From Trichomonas vaginalis G3 (lineage: Eukaryota; Parabasalia; Trichomonadida; Trichomonadidae): a stretch of DNA of 64,000 nt. The position numbers and the translations under genes are program-made. The notes below the pieces were generated by a model. That model saw only the letters and a program-made list of their open reading frames with translations. It was not told the DNA's origin and made no database searches. Below, one piece after another: positions 8,573 to 18,008 of the stretch (position 1 is its first letter; each line of letters opens with the position of its first letter). Where the stretch lies: assembly GCF_026262505.1 (NCBI RefSeq), contig NC_067205.1, forward strand, positions 26,924,556 through 26,988,555, in the 5' to 3' direction.

Positions 8573-9556
8573 ATGGAACTTCAACAAAGTTTTTCTGATT
8601 ATTACGGCTCTATTGAGCCTATTAATAAAACAGAGAACGAAACCATATCAGAACATAAAGGAAATTATTACATTCATCATGCAATATTTTCATTTCATTA
8701 TAATAAAACAGCAATTTCCATTACTTCGAATCCATACGGCAAAGTATTACTCGAAACATGCACATTTTACAATAATAGTTCCACAGAAGATGGTGGATCA
8801 TTCTATATCCTTCATCCTGATTGTGTCTTAGTTCATATTTGTTTATTACTTTCAAAAGGTAAAAAAACTGGATGCGGATATTACATTTGGTCAGTTCAAA
8901 CCACTTACAAGAAAAGTTATGCTTTTGAATGTTCATTTACAGAATGCAGTGGATACAGAGGTTCTTTTTATCATTACTATGGAGATATCCAAGTAAGTAA
9001 TATTAATACATCTTTTCACAAAATTACTTGTTATGCTGCATATGCCATTTCAGATCCAACAGGAACAGGAATTATTAAATTCACAACAGCATCAAATACA
9101 TCATCTACACATTATGCTGTAACGTTCAATAATAAATGTAATGTAACAAAATGTAATTATTTAAACAATGATTATACAGGAAGTGATAATGGAATAATTT
9201 ATAGTTATAGAAATTCAACTAATTTTTCAAGTTGTTCATTCATAGGAAATAAAGGAAACTATTTATTTGATGTAAAACCAAATATTGTTGATAATTGTTA
9301 CTTTAATGAAAACAATGTAACTCAAACTGTAAGAAATGATCCAATTAGTTATGATTCAAATGATTCATTAGATTCATTTATATCTCATTATTCAACAGAA
9401 CAATGTCCTACTACTAATTTAGAAAAAAATAAAAAAGATTCAAATCTAAAATTTAAAAAAGGCAAATTAAAAATCAAAGACATCAAAAATATTGTTAACA
9501 AATCTTTTAAAACTTCATTTATTGTAGCAGTAAATATGTCTATTAAAAAATCATAA
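8573..9556 (+). CDS. Pmp-like beta-helix surface protein, probably truncated
   Basis: The 327-aa product is Asn/Ser/Thr/Tyr/Cys-rich. It has repeating strand-turn units beginning with Cys plus an aromatic residue (CTFYNNSS, CSFTECSG, CNYLNNDY, CSFIGNKG), typical of the right-handed parallel beta-helix, polymorphic-membrane-protein-like family expanded in T. vaginalis. No N-terminal signal peptide or C-terminal transmembrane anchor is visible; the tail is basic (KFKKGKLKIKDIKN). It may be a fragment of a longer surface protein cut by the M1 insertion nearby. A TCACAC initiator-like site lies 15-17 bp before the ATG. Confidence 0.6.
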   Translation: MELQQSFSDYYGSIEPINKTENETISEHKGNYYIHHAIFSFHYNKTAISITSNPYGKVLLETCTFYNNSSTEDGGSFYILHPDCVLVHICLLLSKGKKTGCGYYIWSVQTTYKKSYAFECSFTECSGYRGSFYHYYGDIQVSNINTSFHKITCYAAYAISDPTGTGIIKFTTASNTSSTHYAVTFNNKCNVTKCNYLNNDYTGSDNGIIYSYRNSTNFSSCSFIGNKGNYLFDVKPNIVDNCYFNENNVTQTVRNDPISYDSNDSLDSFISHYSTEQCPTTNLEKNKKDSNLKFKKGKLKIKDIKNIVNKSFKTSFIVAVNMSIKKS

Positions 9557-9784
9557 ATTTGCGTATTTTTTTTTCTCTCTCCAAACACTATTTTCTTTAG
9601 TGAAAATGAACAAAGTCTTTAATTGTGTTTATCCTCATATAACTGATCATGATCATGCAGTTAAAAACTATTTAAATAGTAACACTTCAGAAAAAGGAAA
9701 CAAAATTAAAAGGATAGAAAGATAGATTTATAAATATTAATATAAATACAAAATAGAAATATATATAAAATCACAGAGTCAATA
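9557..9784. other. AT-rich spacer between converging host genes
   Basis: The 228 bp between the beta-helix gene (plus) and the ankyrin gene (minus) hold no credible gene. A 20-codon open stretch at 9606 starts with ATG but has no support. Short AT-rich sequence with TAAA-type poly(A) signals is all that is visible. Confidence 0.5.
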
Positions 9785-11602
9785 TTATGCGTAAGTTGCT
9801 CCGTGTGAAATCAAAATGTCAGCAAGTTCTTCATCACCTTTCCATGATGCAATTTGAAGAGGTGTGATTCCATTGAAATCTTTACCATTAACATCTGCAC
9901 CATACTTCAATAAGATTTCGACATATGGTCTGTCGAATGATTCAACTGCAATGTGGAGAGGAGTTTTTCCTAATAAGTTCTTCGCGTTGACATCTAATCC
10001 AAGTGTCATCAAATATTCTGCTGATGACTTGTTGTTCATCGACAAAAGTGCATGTAAAAGTGAAGATCCATCATCATTCTTCGCTTTGTAATCTGCACCA
10101 TTCTTGATGAAGAATTCAACCATATCTGTCTTTCCGTGTTCTGCCGATTTGTACAATGCTGTGTTTCCTTCGAAATCTTTCGCATTGACATCTGCTCCTT
10201 CTTCGATCAAAAACTTTGCTGTCTCTTTGCAGTTGTATTCGATCGTGTAATGTAGTGGTGTCAACATACTGATGTCATCTTTCGTATCAACATCACATCC
10301 TTTTCTGATCAATAACTCTGCTGTTTCTTTCGAATTCTTGTTTGCAGCGATATGCAATGGTTTTGCACCATAAAAGTTATCGACGATGTTGAAATCAGCA
10401 CCATTGTCGAGTAACAACTCTGCTAAATCTCTTGCATTTGTACTCGCCGCATCATGGAGAGGTGTTCTTCCTGTTGAATCTCGTGAATTTACATTCGCTC
10501 CTCTCTTGATGAGTTTTTCAACTAACTCTTTCTGATTGAAATATGATGCATAATGAATTGCCTTCTTTCCATTTGTGTCATCTGATATCTCTATGTCTTT
10601 TACATTTGGCAATAAGTGTTCTGCCAATTTGACATTGTTGTAATACAATGATTTGACAAATAAAATATCAGAATTTATGTCAAAATTCATTGCTACAATG
10701 TCAAAAATTTTTGCAGAGAATTTTTGAATTGGAAAACCTGGGAGGTAGTATATAATGTTAATTGGATTCTCTTCAATCTGCTGGAGCATTATGCTGATGT
10801 TCATTGAGTCAATAACTGATTCTGGATCGATTTGGACATTGTTGAATTCCAACATCTTTGGAATAAGAACATTGTTGTGTGATCTGATGGCGTTCTCAAG
10901 GCATCTATCATTTACTGATAAGACATTGCAACATTCATTGATGATGTCGTCGTTTCCTCCAATAAATGATAACTCTAAGCAAATATCGGTGATTTTGCAA
11001 TTGCAATTGTATAAGAGGAAGTAGAATATAGAAGGAGAACCAAAGTAAGCACATTCTTCGAGTAAACTGACTGATTTGTAGTTATCATTCAATTTGTATT
11101 GCTTTTTAGAGTCAAAGTTGTGTTCTAAGATATACTCTTTGAAGTTAACAATATCATCATTCATGACTATACGGTGTAACTCTTCTTTTTGTAATCTCTT
11201 GAACTCTCTTGGAATTGTATCTGAATCTTGAGCTAAGTACTTTGATTTGTTAACGATCACCTTGTTGAATAACTCATTGAAGTTATCGCAAAGAATACCT
11301 CTGAATACTCTGAGTTTGTATATTGAAATTGGATATTCTTTTAATAAGAGTTTGCATAACATCCAATAAAGCTCACCAGCATGATTATTGAACACATTTG
11401 CATCATAAAGAAGCTTTAGAACATTAGCAGGCTCCATTTCGTACTTTTCGATGAAAATATTCCTGATTTTCTCGAAAATTGTATCGAAATTTAAGACATC
11501 TTCATTAGATAAGTTGAACAAATAGGAAGACAACTCCATTAAATCATTATTTTCTTCTCTAATTTGTTCACACAGCTGCTTTATTGCTGCTTCTTGTTTC
11601 AT
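9785..11602 (-). CDS. ankyrin-repeat protein with DUF3447-like N-terminus
   Basis: An intact 605-codon host gene. Residues 1-130 are helical. About 130-240 match the trichomonad ankyrin-associated region (SLLEECAYFGSPSIFYFLL). Eight ankyrin repeats follow from about residue 345 to the end, with canonical GxTPLHxA and GADVNxxD signatures. Ankyrin proteins of this very large family are protein-binding scaffolds; the specific partner is unknown. TCACTTTTAT, matching the trichomonad initiator, lies 22 bp before the ATG (11617-11626). No disruption despite sitting between decayed elements, which suggests selection. Confidence 0.9.
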   Translation of the reverse strand: MKQEAAIKQLCEQIREENNDLMELSSYLFNLSNEDVLNFDTIFEKIRNIFIEKYEMEPANVLKLLYDANVFNNHAGELYWMLCKLLLKEYPISIYKLRVFRGILCDNFNELFNKVIVNKSKYLAQDSDTIPREFKRLQKEELHRIVMNDDIVNFKEYILEHNFDSKKQYKLNDNYKSVSLLEECAYFGSPSIFYFLLYNCNCKITDICLELSFIGGNDDIINECCNVLSVNDRCLENAIRSHNNVLIPKMLEFNNVQIDPESVIDSMNISIMLQQIEENPINIIYYLPGFPIQKFSAKIFDIVAMNFDINSDILFVKSLYYNNVKLAEHLLPNVKDIEISDDTNGKKAIHYASYFNQKELVEKLIKRGANVNSRDSTGRTPLHDAASTNARDLAELLLDNGADFNIVDNFYGAKPLHIAANKNSKETAELLIRKGCDVDTKDDISMLTPLHYTIEYNCKETAKFLIEEGADVNAKDFEGNTALYKSAEHGKTDMVEFFIKNGADYKAKNDDGSSLLHALLSMNNKSSAEYLMTLGLDVNAKNLLGKTPLHIAVESFDRPYVEILLKYGADVNGKDFNGITPLQIASWKGDEELADILISHGATYA

Positions 11603-11616
11603 AATGACGTAAAATC

Positions 11617-11626
11617 ATAAAAGTGA
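11617..11626 (-). promoter_or_regulatory. initiator (Inr) of the ankyrin gene
   Basis: On the minus strand the sequence TCACTTTTAT places the A of TCA 22 nt from the ATG at 11602. This fits the TCA(+1)-Y-W-Y initiator that drives most T. vaginalis protein genes and their short 5' leaders. Confidence 0.6.
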
Positions 11627-12071
11627 CAGATTTTTAATTCTGAAGACTTCTATCGACCTATATTTTCTCTACGCACTATATCATATATTTTTTGATAGTT
11701 TTGTTCCCACCAATTTTTTCTGAGGAGATATTTTTTCAATGAAAGATTGGTCGAGATTTGTGATGACTTGTTAAATGTTAACGATAGACAAATCAATTCA
11801 TTTTATTAGTGATCTAATAAATATATACCGATGCAGTAAACTTTCCACCAGAACGAATCTTTTCTGTTGTGATCGGCATCAGATTTTCAAAGATGTTCCA
11901 CTTTTATTGCTAAATTTTGGCCAACAACATATATAATCAATCTCCAGACCTATTAGTATAGCATTATTTAGGACAAACTTCTGCAACAATGGATTATTTG
12001 AAGTTTTTGGATTGAGATTCGAAATTGAGTATTCTCATAGAAAATTTTGTTTGGGGATAACAGTTATCCAA
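11627..12071. other. intergenic region between divergent host genes
   Basis: The 445 bp upstream of the ankyrin and cyclase genes have no open frame of note. There is no clear TCA-type initiator immediately before the cyclase ATG; the closest candidates are TCATAG near 12037 and the GTTATCC run before the start. Confidence 0.4.
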
Positions 12072-12689
12072 ATGATTGATATTTCTGTTCCTCTTTTCAA
12101 CGGAATTGATCCATATGAAGGCGATCCTGCATTTGAACAAAGCTTGGTATATAGTGTTGATAAAGGAGATATCGCAAATGTGAGTAAATTAGTTTTATCC
12201 GCTCATACCGGAACACATGTTGATGCTCCATATCATTATTTTAATGATGGTAAACCAATTGATCAAGTAGATCTTAAAAAGTTTATGGGACCTTGCCATG
12301 TTATTGAAATCCCTGATAATGAATTAGAAAATAATTTAGTAACCAAAAAATCGCTTCCAAAATCTTTTAAGTATCCAAGAGTTCTCCTTAAAACAAAGAA
12401 TTCAAACCATCCAGCTGTTTTTGACAGAAACTTTGTTGGAATAAATTTAGAATGTGCAAAGTACTTAGTTGAAAATAAAATAGAACTAATTGGAATCGAT
12501 GGATTTTCTATTGAAGACTTTACAGGTGATGGATCTGTTCATAAAGAATTATTATCACATGAAATTGCAGTATTGGAAATTATTGACTTGTCACATGTTA
12601 ACCCTGGTGACTATAATTTAATTTGTCTCCCTTTAAGAATCAAATCATGTGATGCTTCACCAGCAAGAGCAATACTTCAGCCACTTTAA
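12072..12689 (+). CDS. cyclase / kynurenine-formamidase family hydrolase
   Basis: The 205-aa product begins MIDISVPLFNG, typical of this family, and carries the metal-binding signature HTGTHVDAPYHY at about residues 43-54. A second conserved region follows at about 134-140 (NLECAKYL, GIDGFSIEDF) and an HKELLSHEI segment near 155. Members are metal-dependent amidohydrolases acting on formamides or cyclic amides; the exact substrate cannot be read from sequence. I chose the internal ATG at 12072 because it aligns with the usual MxDxSxPL start. The gene is full length and intact, and was probably acquired from bacteria, as is common for this family in protists. Confidence 0.85.
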   Translation: MIDISVPLFNGIDPYEGDPAFEQSLVYSVDKGDIANVSKLVLSAHTGTHVDAPYHYFNDGKPIDQVDLKKFMGPCHVIEIPDNELENNLVTKKSLPKSFKYPRVLLKTKNSNHPAVFDRNFVGINLECAKYLVENKIELIGIDGFSIEDFTGDGSVHKELLSHEIAVLEIIDLSHVNPGDYNLICLPLRIKSCDASPARAILQPL

Positions 12690-13769
12690 ATTGTGGCAAA
12701 GCTTAAATTCAAGTACTATCGGTACTTACTAATATTTATAAACTAAAAATCCATTAACATTATTAATATTGTTTTTGGACCAAATAATTCCAACTTTGTT
12801 TAATTCGTTTAAAACACCGATATATCCAACAAATATACTCCATTAATATGCATATTTAATACTGCAAATCAACTTTTTTAAAAAATTTATAAGAAAAATC
12901 AGGATCAACAAACATCTTTATATTGAATAATAAAACTGACATTCTGTACTGATATTGATGACACATTTGTAAAAATCAATTTTATCCAATTTTGGATTTT
13001 TAATAAAACTCATTCTTATATATTTTAGATGCTCGTTTTTACAAAAGTCTCTAATTGTATATTCCATACACATTGGCTACAGACAGACAAATGGTGACGT
13101 TCAAAATTTCAAATTTCAAAAGAATTCTCTTTCAAATGGTTTCGATACTCTGAAATGAATAATCACATACTTTCATATTAAAGATCAAAAACCAAACAAA
13201 AACACTCAATCTAGGTAGATAGAACGAAATTGTGCCTTATTTGGCTTACCGAAATTCGAGAACTCCGATCAGAAACGTGCCACCCAAATTGGGAAGGGTT
13301 TTGGGAGGAAAATCAAGTGTTTGACATGAAATTGAATCACCATAGAATTTTTTCATTTGACGTTTGGCCAAATTTAATTATCATAAAAACTAGTTATTTC
13401 AATCAAGTAATATATCCTTATAAAGAAGATTTTCTATTAAAATCTATTGAATTCCGAATATTTCATCTGAATTTTTAAGTTTTTATTACTCTGCTTTAAT
13501 TCTTTCCTTGGAAAAAATGCTAAAAATTGAAAGGTTTTTCAAAATTCTAAAATGCTGAAATACAATTAAAAACAGATCATTAAATGAAAAATCGGGTATT
13601 GTGGTTATCATGATCTCGGTGAGATGAAATGAAAAAACTTCACTTTTTGCAAAATTTTCATGACATTTATGTTTACTGCACAATGAAATTTATTTTCGTC
13701 CAAACCAATGAAAGTGAATTTTTTTCATCGTTTTAGATTCTCAGAAATTTCTTATCGAAACTATTCACA
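12690..13769. other. 1.1-kb AT-rich intergenic region
   Basis: No gene is supported. An open stretch at about 13230-13478 lacks a proper ATG context, has low-complexity composition and resembles nothing known. Scattered TCA-type sites exist, but only the one at 13770 is in promoter position. Confidence 0.5.
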
Positions 13770-13779
13770 TCACTTTTCG
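13770..13779 (+). promoter_or_regulatory. initiator (Inr) of phosphoserine aminotransferase
   Basis: TCACTTTTCG ends 5 bp before the ATG at 13785. The A of TCA lies 13 nt from the start codon, a typical T. vaginalis initiator and leader length. Confidence 0.7.
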
Positions 13780-13784
13780 TCTAG

Positions 13785-14900
13785 ATGTCATCTGGTCGTG
13801 TATATAACTTCTCTGCTGGTCCAGCTGCAGTTCCACTTGAGTGCCTCGAGCGCGCTGCTGCTGAAATGACAAACTGGCGTAACTCTGGCATGTCAGTTAT
13901 CGAAGTTTCCCATCGTGGAAAGCACTGGATGGAAGAGCAAAAGGAAGCCGGCGAACGTCTTCGCTCCCTCCTTCAGGTTCCAGAGAACTTCCATATTCTC
14001 TTCGTTGCAGGCGGTTCTTCCCTCCAATTCTCTGCCATTCCATTCAACTTCATCGGTGACCACAAGCGTGTTGACTACCTCTGCACAGGCACATGGTCAA
14101 AGAAGGCTTTCGACGAAGCTAAGCGCCTTGGCTTCCCAGGCGTTGAAGTCCGTTCTGTTGCCGGAAATCCACCAGCCAATCCAATTGAGGTTCCAGCCCG
14201 CGATACATGGGATGTTTCTGCTGATGCTGCTTACTTCTACTATTGCGATAACGAGACAATCCAAGGCATTGAGTTCCCATCATTCCCAGATGTCCCAGCT
14301 CCACTTGTTATCGATATGTCATCCAACTTCCTTTCCCGCCCAATCACACAGTGGGAAAAGGTCGGCTGCATTTTCGCTTGCGCTCAAAAGAACTTCGGTC
14401 TCTCTGGCATGAGTGTTGTCATCATCCGCAAGGACATGCTCGAACGCCCAGTCAAGCCATTCTGCCCAATTACAATGGATTACAGAATCCAAGTTAAGAA
14501 CGACTGCATGTACAACACACCACCAACATTCGCAATCTACTTCGCTAACCATGTCTTCAAGTGGATCGAGGAGAAGGGTGGCGTAGCCGCTATGGATGCT
14601 TTCAGCAAGGAAAAGGCTAAGAAGGTCTACGAAGCTATCGATTCAAATCCAAACTTCGTCAACCGTATCAAACCAGAGTGGCGCTCCCGCATGAACATGC
14701 CATTCTTCCGCCCAGACGGCTACGAGAACAAGAATATTGAGGCTGACCTCAAGTTCGTCAATTTCTGCACACAGAGAAAGCTCCTTACACTCAAGGGACA
14801 CCAGTCTGTTGGCGGTTTCCGTGCTTCTTGCTACAACGCTTGCCCAATGGAGGCTGTTGACGCTCTCGTTCAGGCTATGAAGGAATGGCCAGGATTCTAA
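13785..14900 (+). CDS. serC: phosphoserine aminotransferase
   Basis: A full-length 371-aa PLP enzyme that converts 3-phosphohydroxypyruvate and glutamate to phosphoserine and 2-oxoglutarate in serine synthesis, in the cytosol. It starts with the family hallmark YNFSAGPAAVP. FVAGGSSLQF (about 73-82) is the PLP/phosphate-binding loop. The Schiff-base lysine is K202 in ACAQKNFGLSG, and the end shows GHQSVGGFRASCYNA, the C-terminal substrate-binding region. Codon use is clearly biased to C-ending and GC-richer codons compared with neighbours, as expected for a highly expressed host gene. Inr at 13770; TAAA poly(A)-type signal directly after the stop. Confidence 0.97.
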   Translation: MSSGRVYNFSAGPAAVPLECLERAAAEMTNWRNSGMSVIEVSHRGKHWMEEQKEAGERLRSLLQVPENFHILFVAGGSSLQFSAIPFNFIGDHKRVDYLCTGTWSKKAFDEAKRLGFPGVEVRSVAGNPPANPIEVPARDTWDVSADAAYFYYCDNETIQGIEFPSFPDVPAPLVIDMSSNFLSRPITQWEKVGCIFACAQKNFGLSGMSVVIIRKDMLERPVKPFCPITMDYRIQVKNDCMYNTPPTFAIYFANHVFKWIEEKGGVAAMDAFSKEKAKKVYEAIDSNPNFVNRIKPEWRSRMNMPFFRPDGYENKNIEADLKFVNFCTQRKLLTLKGHQSVGGFRASCYNACPMEAVDALVQAMKEWPGF

Positions 14901-15341
14901 AATAAAATATCGGTATTTCTAGTTTAAACACTATTGATTTTTACATACTCATACTGCTTTTAATACATTAGAACCGTGAATCCATGAATCAACCAAATTT
15001 ATTTTGGAATTTTAAATTTATTCAAAATGAACTTTTGAAAAGTAGCCGGTTTTATCTAATCCATCGTATACGTGAATCGCTCAATTTACTCTTTTTCGAT
15101 AAACAGATTATCAAAATAATATTTTGAAGATACTACTTGTTTTCAGTATCTTAGTTCTAATTTCAGGATTGAAGATAAACACTTACGTGGAATAGATTCC
15201 CTTCAATCCGAATAATCACAGAGATTTTTTCAATTTTCATTCAAATAGGGTGTTTTGGATAATTCATGTTATATAAAAAGCTTAGACTTCGTAATAATGC
15301 ATATTCATGGCATTTAGGATAGAATTTTTTTAACAAAATAA
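14901..15341. other. intergenic region between converging host genes
   Basis: The 441 bp between serC and the membrane protein gene contain no open frame or repeat that I can support; the sequence is plain AT-rich DNA. Confidence 0.5.
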
Positions 15342-16040
15342 TTAATTATTGAAAGGAATCTTTTTTGTAACACGGATTCCGAATTCTGGTAAATCAAACT
15401 TACATACAAACAGTTTGAGATAGAGACAAACATATGTTATCAGACCTAAAACTGAAGATATTGAATAAATTATCATATCAGCATATGCTGGGTAAACAAA
15501 TCGAATGAAAATAAATGGTGGCGTAATAACCATTAATACTGCTGAAACAATCTTTGAAAAATCTCTTGAAGGTTTTCCAAGAGCTTTGACAGCAATATCG
15601 TATATGAATAAGTAAATTGCATAGCCTAAATACATGAAAAGCATTCCAATGTTATGCGCAATTGGGTTTAATCCGTAATTAAATACAATCACCATTAAAT
15701 TTCCAGAAAGTTGGAAGTAATTGATAATTCTCATTGCTAAATATACCAACTTAAAACGCTTTTCGAATCGTTTTTCTGTTTTGAACAATATTTCCATAAC
15801 ACTATGACGACAATATAAAATAATAGTAATAATGATAAGTTCGATTGACATTATTGCTGTACTAAAGCGTGATTCTGGGCTTGCTGGATCTAAGTCGGAA
15901 AAGAATGGAATTGTTACAGTTCTTGAGGACCAATGGGAAAAAATAAAGCTATAAACAACTATGAGACTAATTGCAGGGAGGATTATCATTGCATAGTTAA
16001 GGAAATTAAGGAGAAGCAGCACGGAATGAGTTTGCTCCAT
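15342..16040 (-). CDS. Frag1/DRAM/Sfk1-like multi-pass membrane protein
   Basis: A 232-aa protein with six hydrophobic segments (about 10-32, 63-80, 100-120, 130-150, 163-182 and 190-212). The first extracytoplasmic loop reads TIPFFSDLDPASPESRFSTAIM, close to the IPFISDxGxxxPES motif of the Frag1/DRAM/Sfk1 family. Family members act in the endomembrane system (GPI-lipid remodelling in Frag1/PGAP2, lysosomal/autophagic roles in DRAM). Which applies here is not decidable. Intact, ATG at 16040 with no obvious initiator at the usual distance. Confidence 0.7.
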   Translation of the reverse strand: MEQTHSVLLLLNFLNYAMIILPAISLIVVYSFIFSHWSSRTVTIPFFSDLDPASPESRFSTAIMSIELIIITIILYCRHSVMEILFKTEKRFEKRFKLVYLAMRIINYFQLSGNLMVIVFNYGLNPIAHNIGMLFMYLGYAIYLFIYDIAVKALGKPSRDFSKIVSAVLMVITPPFIFIRFVYPAYADMIIYSISSVLGLITYVCLYLKLFVCKFDLPEFGIRVTKKIPFNN

Positions 16041-16286
16041 CTCCTGAATTTAAGGTTACTCACTTTTTATCGATAATTTAGGCTGGCTCACTTTTGTGGA
16101 CAAGTTGCACAAAAATGCTTAATTATCTAAAAAACATAATATATAAAGTCTATACATATTGGTTGTTATTACTTATTAGTTTAAAACCCAACATTTATTC
16201 CCCGCCAAATTATTTTTATATTCCTTTCAAAATTTCCCGCCAACCGAAAAAACGGTTTATTCATTATTTTAATGATTAGGATTAGT
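16041..16286. other. spacer upstream of the 114-bp repeats
   Basis: No gene is supported. TCACTTTT sequences occur on the plus strand (about 16060 and 16090), but no reading frame with an ATG of useful length follows them. Confidence 0.4.
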
Positions 16287-16730
16287 TTCTACTTTACTCA
16301 CTATGCTAAAGACAGCCGTAAGTCACCAGCTTAGTCAGAGAATAGTAGCACTCTGAATCGCTCTTCGTAGAACGATTATTCAAAATTTAAGCCGAGCCTA
16401 TTCTACTTTACTCACTATGCTAAAGACAGCCGTAAGTCACTAGCTTAGTCAGAGAATAGTAGCACTCTGAATCGCTCTTCGTAGAACGATTATTCAGAAT
16501 TTAAGCCGAGCCTATTCTACTTTACTCACTATGCTAAAGACAGCCGTAAGTCACCAGCTTAGTCAGAGAATAGTAGCACTCTGAATCGCTCTTCGTAGAA
16601 CGATTATTCAAAATTTAAGCCGAGCCTATTCTACTTTACTCACTATGCTAAAGACAGCCGTAAGTCACTAGCTTAGTCAGAGAATAGTAGCACTCTGAAT
16701 CGCTCTTCGTAGAACGATTATTCAGAATTC
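16287..16730. repeat. four 114-bp tandem repeats in a dimeric (228-bp) pattern
   Basis: Units begin at 16287, 16401, 16515 and 16629 (TTCTACTTTACTCACTATGC); the last stops at TTCAGAATT. Units 1 and 3 share CACCAGC and TTCAAAATTT; units 2 and 4 share CACTAGC and TTCAGAATT. The array therefore grew by duplicating a 228-bp dimer. Each unit contains a dyad (GAATCG ... CGATTATTC) around TCTTCGTAGAA and a second one around the AGCC-GTAA centre. No coding frame survives. It may be a satellite seed or a repeated structured RNA; neither is shown. Confidence 0.85.
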
Positions 16731-16884
16731 ACACTTTAATTTAGTCTAATTATATAATAAATAAAATAGATAGTAAATCTTGAGATCTTAAATTCAAGGT
16801 TTAAAAATTAATAATGATTAACTCATATCTTACAATTTCAAATAATATAAGAAATTATAAAAAGAACAGACGTTCACATACATC

Positions 16885-17058
16885 TCGACAGAGGCAACAT
16901 TCGATATGAAAGTTGCCTCTGCCGAGAAACTTCCTCACACCTCAAGAGATGCGAAGAACTTTTGACAGGCAAAGTGCAATATTGATAGGTGATTGCACTT
17001 TGCCTGTCACATACATCTCGACAGAGGCAACATTCGATATGAAAGTTGCCTCTGTCGA
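16885..17058. repeat. cluster of three strong hairpins
   Basis: Hairpin 1 is TCGACAGAGGCAAC (16885-16898) with its complement at 16912-16925, one mismatch, 13-nt loop. Hairpin 2 has an 18-bp perfect stem, TGACAGGCAAAGTGCAAT (16963-16980) with its complement at 16992-17009, 11-nt loop. Hairpin 3 (17018-17058) repeats hairpin 1 with a perfect 14-bp stem. A direct repeat (ACATACATCTCGACAGAG... to AACTTCC) brackets the central hairpin. This could be a small-RNA precursor cluster, a foldback transposon remnant or a recombination site. Confidence 0.8.
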
Positions 17059-18008
17059 GAAACTTCCTTACATCTTAAATAATTCTAAATTTTTTATCAT
17101 ATTTCTTCTAATCTAAATTATATACTATCTTATAAATATTCATATAACTTAAATCACATTATATCTCCTTTCTTATCTTATAATTCTTTCTTAATTTGAT
17201 TCATCTTTTGACAAAATCTCAAAATTGAGGCGCAACACATATCAACCCATGCACCACTACCGATGCAGGCTCAACCGCGCATCTTTCGTTTTTTTGCATG
17301 TTTTTCGTCTCAAAGCATGGTCAAAAAAATTGATATTTCATATGGTTTTATGATAGATAAGCATTATATTCCCACTCATTATATTCGTAAATTTTGAGGT
17401 TTATCCTTCGCTTTTAAGATCATTGAATTTGATTTTTATATAAAATAGTTATATATTAGAAAATAATATGAGTTTATGTGATATTATTTTTCAGAAGATT
17501 TTGTGTTCTTCTTCAAAATTTTATTTTTTTTTATTAAAAAGAATCTTTACAAAATATACATTTACTTTAATTAATATTTAAAAACGTGCTCTATCAAAAG
17601 TTCCAAAAATTCAATATTTTAGCTTTTCTGAGGTGTCACTTTTGATGAATTTCTGTTTACAACAGTTTTTTTCCCCTGTCACTTTTAGCTAAAATTTGGG
17701 TTTGCCTTAAGTTTTATGACTTATAGCGAAAAATTAGAAATTCGAATAAATCTCGAATATATGGTTTAAACATTTTGGTAGAGAGTGGTTGTGCCTTTCA
17801 CCAGAATTAAATTGTTCCGCAATCTTATTTGATTTCGAAACATTTTACCGATAAGAGTACCCTATGCTCGTTTGCCTCACTTGTAGTTGCCATTCTGGTA
17901 GGCATTAAGATTGAAGAGGTTTTTCCGAAAAGAGTGTAATGTGCACATTTGCTGTACGCTATGTGTCATTCTCTGAAACATTGCCTCCGCATCTCATTGG
18001 TGTCTATG
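17059..18008. other. intergenic region before the LRR/MULE gene
   Basis: About 950 bp without a supported gene. It contains TGTCACTTTT motifs at about 17635 and 17678, similar to trichomonad initiators, but no ATG-led frame of length follows. A GC-richer patch lies at 17230-17290. Terminal inverted repeats of the MULE-like gene downstream were looked for here and not found. Confidence 0.4.

Noticed and set aside
8484-8831. Open frame overlapping the start of the beta-helix gene
   Set aside because: Out of frame with the Cys/aromatic repeat pattern, which clearly marks the other frame as coding.
13230-13478. Open frame of 82 codons between the cyclase gene and serC
   Set aside because: No ATG in a proper position, no initiator and no recognisable protein features; composition like the rest of the spacer.
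13915-14412. Long open frame in a second phase of serC
   Set aside because: Shadow of a strongly biased coding sequence; the serC frame explains the region fully.
16287-16730. CRISPR-like array
   Set aside because: Units are contiguous 114-bp tandem repeats without unique spacers, in a eukaryotic context.
16913-17116. Open frame across the hairpin cluster
   Set aside because: It is created by the direct repeats and stem complements; no family or promoter supports it.
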